Origin: Warburgia ugandensis
Taxonomy: Eukaryota; Streptophyta; Magnoliopsida; Canellales; Canellaceae
Direction: 5' to 3'
Assembly (NCBI GenBank): GCA_035236585.1
Contig: CP141132.1
Coordinates: 63,957,880 to 64,021,879, forward strand
Length of the DNA: 64,000 nucleotides
Each line of letters starts with the position of its first letter. Position 1 is the first letter of the stretch. Shown in pieces: positions 58,422 to 64,000 of this stretch. Below the pieces are notes generated by a model that ran no database searches, was not told where the DNA came from, and worked only from the letters and a program-made list of their open reading frames with translations. The position numbers were made by a program, and so were the translations under genes.

Positions 58422-60110
58422 TGTAATAACCCAAAATTTTGAAACCATTTTTATCCTTAATGAAAAACAAGATTTTTCTAAATTATGAAAATTTGATTGT
58501 TGATGGCACAATAATTGAATGATGAGACTACAATAGATGGACAGAGCTAGGAAAGATTTTTTCAAGGATATAAAGATGTCACAGTACAACCATTAGAGAC
58601 CTATATCATAAGCATGTCAAGTGTGGGAATTGATAATGGCATCCCTCTTAATTTGGTTCTGTAGTTCCTAATAAAATGAGGCCCATAACTTAGATTTCCT
58701 ACCTTAATAGTCAAGCAACTAAGGGAAACATGCATCTCCTCCATAGGAAGGAGTGTTGGTTGTCTTGTGCACCTAGGACTCTAAGGCCTTAGACATCTGG
58801 GACTCTAAGACTTGGATGGGTAGACTATAAGTAAAAAAACGTATAAGAAAGAGAGAAAGAAAGAATAAAATGAGAAGGAAAAAGAGAAATAGAGGAAGAA
58901 GACAAAGAAGACAAAGAAGAAAGTGATGCCCTACCCTTGAGCTATAAGAACAAACGTTGGAAGCAAGGAAAAATGTAGAGAAACCTCACATGATCGTCAA
59001 AAAAGGTAGGTGGATCTAGAACTACTAAGTAAATCATGGCTTAAAAATGTAAAGAATGATTTTTTTGTTTTGAATTATGCTTGAGTTTCAATAGATGCAT
59101 CTAATTGATGATTTTGAAGTTCCAAAATATGCATGTAAGTTGATGGTTTTTTGTTGTAAACCATGCCCTGTAAATCATGAATTTTTTATCGTAAAAATAC
59201 GCCTAGTAAATCGTGGCTTTGAAATCTCAAAGTGAGGTTTGATAGATTGGTTTTTAGCATGTTGTTATATCTTGTAAATCATGGTTTTTGAAATCTAAAT
59301 AAATTGATTTTTAGCATATTGATTTATTAGAAGAATGACAAGTTTTAGACTCTAAATTGAGGCTTGGTATGTTTGGTTCTAGCATGAATTAGTGCATTAT
59401 ACTTGACATTTTTTGTTGAGTTTTCAAAGCTATGCATCAATGCTTGATTTTAGCTTGAAAGTAAGTTAGTATGTAACTTATGTTGTGATGCTTATTTTTA
59501 GCACTGAAAGAGAATTACTACTGCAATTTATATTTTGATTTGCATTCTGGATTTTGCTTTAGATTTTGTAAAACGTGTAAGGTATAGAAATACCTAGGAT
59601 TTCATGGTTTAGAGGCAAATTGATAATGAAGCCTAGTGGGAGTTATGCCAAGAGGCTGTATGGGCTAGGCCCCCACCCTCCAAACAGAAAAGGTGTTAGG
59701 TAACCAATGTCTAAAGAGTGGTAACCTAATTTTGGTGATCATGACACCCTTTTGATGTTTAGCCATAGGTCTCATGAAGGATGTAGTTGGGAGTCCCTCT
59801 TGGGTACTAGAAGACACACAGTTCAATAGGACCATTTGTGAGCATAGTGATTCCATGTGTTTTATTTTATGATTTTGTACACTAGTCTTACTTAGTGTGA
59901 ATTGGTTCATGAAATAAGAGTTGGATACTCTTGTGGTTAATAATTGGAGAAACTTATAACAAGTGTGAATATTAGGTAAAGCTTTCGTTAAATAAAACTT
60001 GGTGATAGAGATAAGATAATGTATTTGGGACATGTCATTTCAACTACAAAGGTGGCTAGACACATTGCTAAGTGATGTCAAGCTTTTTTGGCCAAAATTA
60101 AGATTATGGA
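58422..60110 (+). mobile_element. LTR-retrotransposon-like DNA, possible LTR start
   Basis: TGTAATAACCC at 58422 resembles the starts of the LTRs at 11590 and 60863. The following 1.7 kb is non-coding, with a loosely repeated phrase (GTAAATCATGGTTTT types at about 59030, 59170, 59210 and 59275). It leads toward gypsy RT sequence at 60120. No matching end or target duplication was identified, so its limits are unknown. Confidence 0.35.
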
Positions 60111-60862
60111 CGTTAACAAACCCAGGTTAGAGGAGGTGGCAATAATCAGGGAATCTCCATATGTGTTTCTTTAGTATCTACGAAGATTACCACCCAAAAG
60201 AGAGATAAACTTCACTATCAAACTGATACAACACATAACTCTTATCTCCAAAGCACTGTATAGAATGGCCCCAACAAAGCTAAAAGAGTTGAAGAACCAA
60301 GAATTGCTAGGCAAAGGATTTAGCAGACCTAATGTTTCGCCATGGGGAGCATTGATTCTTTTTGTTAAAAAGAAGGAAGGGTCAATGAAACTTTGCCGTG
60401 ACTACTAAATGCTTAATGGGATCACTCTGAAGAATAAGTATTCTCTACCCAAGCTAGATTATCTCTTCGATCAACATCAGGCAACCATGGTCTATTCAAA
60501 GGTCAATTTGAGGTCTAGGTATCAATAACTGAGGATCAGAGAAGAAAATATCTCAAAGAAAGCATTTCAAACTCAATATGGACAATACAATTTTGAGTAA
60601 TGTCATTTGGGTTGACAAATGCTCAAGTCACATTCATGAATCTTATAAATAGGGTGCAAGTTTGTCATTATATTTGTAGACAACATCCTAATTTATTCCA
60701 TAAGTCAGGAGGAACATTAAGAACATTTGTTTGTGGTGTTGGATACACTTAGGACACATCAATTGTACATCAACTTCAGCAAGTGTGAATTTTGGTTGGA
60801 GGATGTAAATTTTCTAACCCATGTCATTTCAAAAGATGGTGTAGCATTGGACCCGACAAAGG
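60111..60862 (+). pseudogene. Del/Tekay-like gypsy reverse transcriptase, cut off
   Basis: Readable blocks are [83 protein letters not shown], and the catalytic segment FVIIFVDNILIYS, where FVDD has become FVDN. CEFWLEDVNFLTHVISKDG and VALDPTKV close it. These match the RT of large chromoviruses of the Del/Tekay type. Several stops and one deletion are present. The reading stops exactly at 60862, where a new LTR begins. Confidence 0.85.
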
Positions 60863-62109
60863 TGTGATGACCCAAGTTTTCAAAAATAAATTTTTAAAAT
60901 AAAAGTCAAAACTAAGATTCTTGTAGGATTAAAAAGAAAAAGATTTTGAAAATGTATAACACATATATTTACTTTCAAATCCACCCTTCAGCTTGGTATT
61001 GCCTTCAAAAAAACTTTCACATAAAATAGCGAAATAAAAACATATTATTCTAGGGTCTACTACTCACAGCCCAAACAATTAAATAACTAAAATTAACCAG
61101 AACCTAGACTTAATTTAATAATATTTCTTATCAAATTACACTTCATTCCAAAATTTTCCAAAGTCAATACTATTGTTAATAACAAAATTTAGAACTACAG
61201 TATTCTCATCCATACTTTTAGTTAAACTCAATAGCTCTTTCCGTGCAATGTCTGTGTAACTCTCTATTGCTTCACCTAAAATTTGTTTGTAGGGATGAAG
61301 GCAATGACTCAATAGGAACATGCCTAAATTGGCCATTTGGAATTCACAATATTCATGAGTATGAAAATAAGCAATGCAGATGATTAATTATGCATAATGA
61401 AAATCTTGTTTTCCCAAACCATTCAAATGTTGCTTGAAATTGTACGTATTAAAAGATGCAAAAAATTCCTATCAAATCATAACGTATCATCTCATGTCAC
61501 ATCATTGAATGGCAACATCCTGCCAAATGCCCAAATAGGAAATTGTCAATATCTTCGAAGATGACTAACATGTTATTTCATGTTCATAAATGGAAGGGTA
61601 TACTATGCACATACAGGACTGACATCTAGCTCAGTTCAGTCATGGATACTACACGAGCTACACTAGTCCTCATGTGGGTATTAGATCATTTCGAGATCAA
61701 CCTCCCCATGAAACAATACTCTCATCTACAGGCCTCTTGTGGTAGGTATTTAATTCGAAAGCTAGTGGCTAAACTAATCTTCCTAGCATAATAACCAAAG
61801 GGATCATATCCCCATAATACTCGGCTCATCTAGACCAAGCCTACATTCTTGATTATTACAAGTCTACATCTTGACTATCATCAGTCTACATTTTTTACTT
61901 TTATAAGTCTACACCTTGACTGTGATTAATCTACATTTTTTATCATCAGTTACTTAAAATAGATCAAACCGTCCAAATTTTCAAATCCAGCACATGATGA
62001 TATTCACTTAAAATAGATTAGAACATCTAAATTCCATGAGTGTTTTACATAGGATGCCCATTGATTAAATCAGTTAAAATAGGCATGAGTAAGGCAATAT
62101 ATACACAAA

Positions 62110-62965
62110 TGCTGATCAATAGTCCAAAATCAAATAAACATAAACTAGTAACTGACACTACATATGATGGTCAAGGGTGCTTTATGTGGATCATGATCAA
62201 TAGTTAGAATCAACTAAAACATTGTTGGCAATATGCAATATATATATATATATATATATATGGAAATCAACAGTCAAATTAAGAAAATAAGGCTGGAAAT
62301 AGGCACTATTTAAATAGTTTCTTAATGGTCAAAATTAACTGCAAATAAGCAAAATATGATAATCAATTGTTGAAAAATTTCCGGACTAAGCTTGAAATAC
62401 ACATATGAACTTATAACTAAGCATTATATATATATATGGAATCAATGGTTAAAATTTGTTCATATTTAAGCTACAATTTGATACCATATAGATATAAAAA
62501 ACCAATGGTCAAAATCATCCGATCTCTATTAGAAACGGGTACTATATGTTTAGGAAATCAACAATTAAAAATATTCTTATTAAAGCTAGAAATAGGTGCC
62601 TTCCATATATGTAAATAAAGAGTTAAAACCCTTTAGATCTATGCTAGAATAGGTACAATATACATAAGATATCAATGGTTGAACAATGATTAGATATAAA
62701 CTCCAATTAGGCATAATATACACATAAATCAATAGTTAAAATCAACTAAATTAAACTAGGAACAGATGGTACATACATATAAAAATTGATAGTCAAAATT
62801 GATGATCAAAATAAGCTAGGAGTACGAATTATAAACATAAGATAATCATCATCTAAAATTGATCAGATCATGCTAGCAATAGGTGCTACATTTATATGAC
62901 TATCAATGGTCAAAATCTATCAAATTATGCTAGGAATAGGCACTATATACGTATGGCTATCATGG
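62110..62965. repeat. Diverged minisatellite, about 59-bp period, 14-15 copies
   Basis: The phrase AATCAATGGTCAAAATCA recurs with changes near 62116, 62198, 62266, 62322, 62372, 62441, 62501, 62557, 62614, 62671, 62726, 62785, 62845 and 62904. Between recurrences lies GCTAGGAATAGGCACTATAT or a variant of it. Short AT runs (62237-62262, 62425-62438) have grown in some units. Confidence 0.8.
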
Positions 62966-63355
62966 AGAATGCGCATGGTATAAGATTGAAACATCAAATC
63001 TAGTTATGAGGATAAATGATAGAAGATTTTGCATGGTAGTATTTAATTAAAAATTACACATGGATCTTAAGATGAACATTTCATATGCACATGGTTACTC
63101 AATGAAATAGAATCAAAGACATAGATTGACATGCATATTCAAAAACACATATTAGGCGCCCATTCTTATGCAGATAAGATTTCAAAGCAACATGCGTTCT
63201 ATGTTCCACCATTTACGAATCTAAAGAAAACCCAACTAGTTTAGAGATGATTCTACACCTCCACCTCGTCGATAGATTCGTTCTTCTACCATCTCCTTTT
63301 CTAAAACTTTGTAGGTGAAAGAAACTCCAAGTACACCCTTCCTTGCTCCTCTTCT

Positions 63356-63475
<120 letters not shown>

Positions 63476-64000
63476 TGTTCTTTCCTTTTTTTTCTACCTA
63501 GCCAAGACTTTCTCCTCTATATGGGGACGTCTTGGCTAGTTGCTAATTTAGCATGGCCTCCCTTTACTAATTAATGCTATCTCATATTTCATCCATGTTT
63601 CTCTTTCCTATCCTATCATTCTATATTCTTATATCATCCCATCCTTTATTATGTATCCTGATCCTTTCCTATCTCATGTTTCAAGGATTCTGATCTTAAT
63701 CATTTTTCTTGATCCATAGGATATTAGACCTCTATTTCATTATACTTTAGATCCTAATCATGTGTTGACTTTTCTAATTTTCAAGGATTCTAGAGATTTT
63801 CCTCAATCATAATAAATCTTGTTGTTCACTTTTATTCAGATGATGAATATCTAATTTTGTACAAAAAAAATACCCAATTAGTAGTCCATATATTATACAT
63901 TATAGTCCATTATCATATGATTTTTCCAAAATTCATAGCACATGCATTTTTGAGCTAATAATTCAAAAGTATAATATTTTGTAGGCTCAGACTCTAATCT

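Noticed and set aside
58168..58470. A LINE RNase H domain on the minus strand
   Set aside because: Only a vague pattern of hydrophobic residues; the catalytic acidic residues could not be placed.

Overview
This window is nuclear DNA of a flowering plant. It is AT-rich and mostly repeats: Ty1/copia, Ty3/gypsy, RTE-type LINE, hAT and Au-SINE elements. It contains one widely spaced host gene with canonical GT-AG introns. I cannot name the species from sequence alone.

The host gene is a cereblon homologue (CRBN) on the minus strand. I rebuilt it by eye as ten coding exons between 55593 (ATG) and 32379 (TAA). All exon phases agree and the coding length is 1641 nt, or 546 residues. It has a Lon N-terminal (substrate-binding) region, a long acidic/serine-rich insert, and a C-terminal CULT domain. 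Four zinc-ligand cysteines and the three tryptophans of the thalidomide-pocket family are present with the expected spacing. Intron 1 is about 14 kb. It is filled mainly by a 9.75 kb chromovirus (Reina-like Ty3/gypsy) on the same strand as the gene, with 372-bp LTRs and a CTCTC target duplication. A second, related chromovirus lies inside it on the opposite strand, and this one has lost its 5' LTR and the first half of gag.

Layout. 1-3.4 kb: the 5' end of a decayed Ty3/gypsy element with a tRNA-Arg primer site (Tat-like), split by a 5'-truncated RTE LINE. 3.6-3.9 kb: a broken BolA-domain gene fragment. 4.1-8.6 kb: a complete but dead Ty1/copia element with LTRs, primer site, polypurine tract and GTTTT target duplication. 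9.3 kb: long (GA)n. 11.6-16.3 kb: a 4.75 kb solo LTR with CAACA target duplication. 17.2-19.2 kb: a decayed hAT transposase on the minus strand. 21.1-22.8 kb: three tandem copies of a 547-bp unit. 25.7 kb: an Au SINE with its target duplication. 26.2-27.0 kb: a possible MITE and a fragment related to the first LTR. 28.1-29.9 kb: a second RTE LINE, abutting a palindromic MITE. 32.4-55.6 kb: the CRBN gene. 56-64 kb: intergenic DNA with a SINE candidate, a Del/Tekay-like reverse transcriptase fragment cut off at 60862 by a new LTR, a roughly 59-bp minisatellite, and a long (CT)n(CA)n tract.

No rRNA genes, confident tRNA genes, CRISPR arrays or prokaryotic operons were seen. All transposon coding regions carry stops or frameshifts, so CRBN is the only gene here that looks functional.
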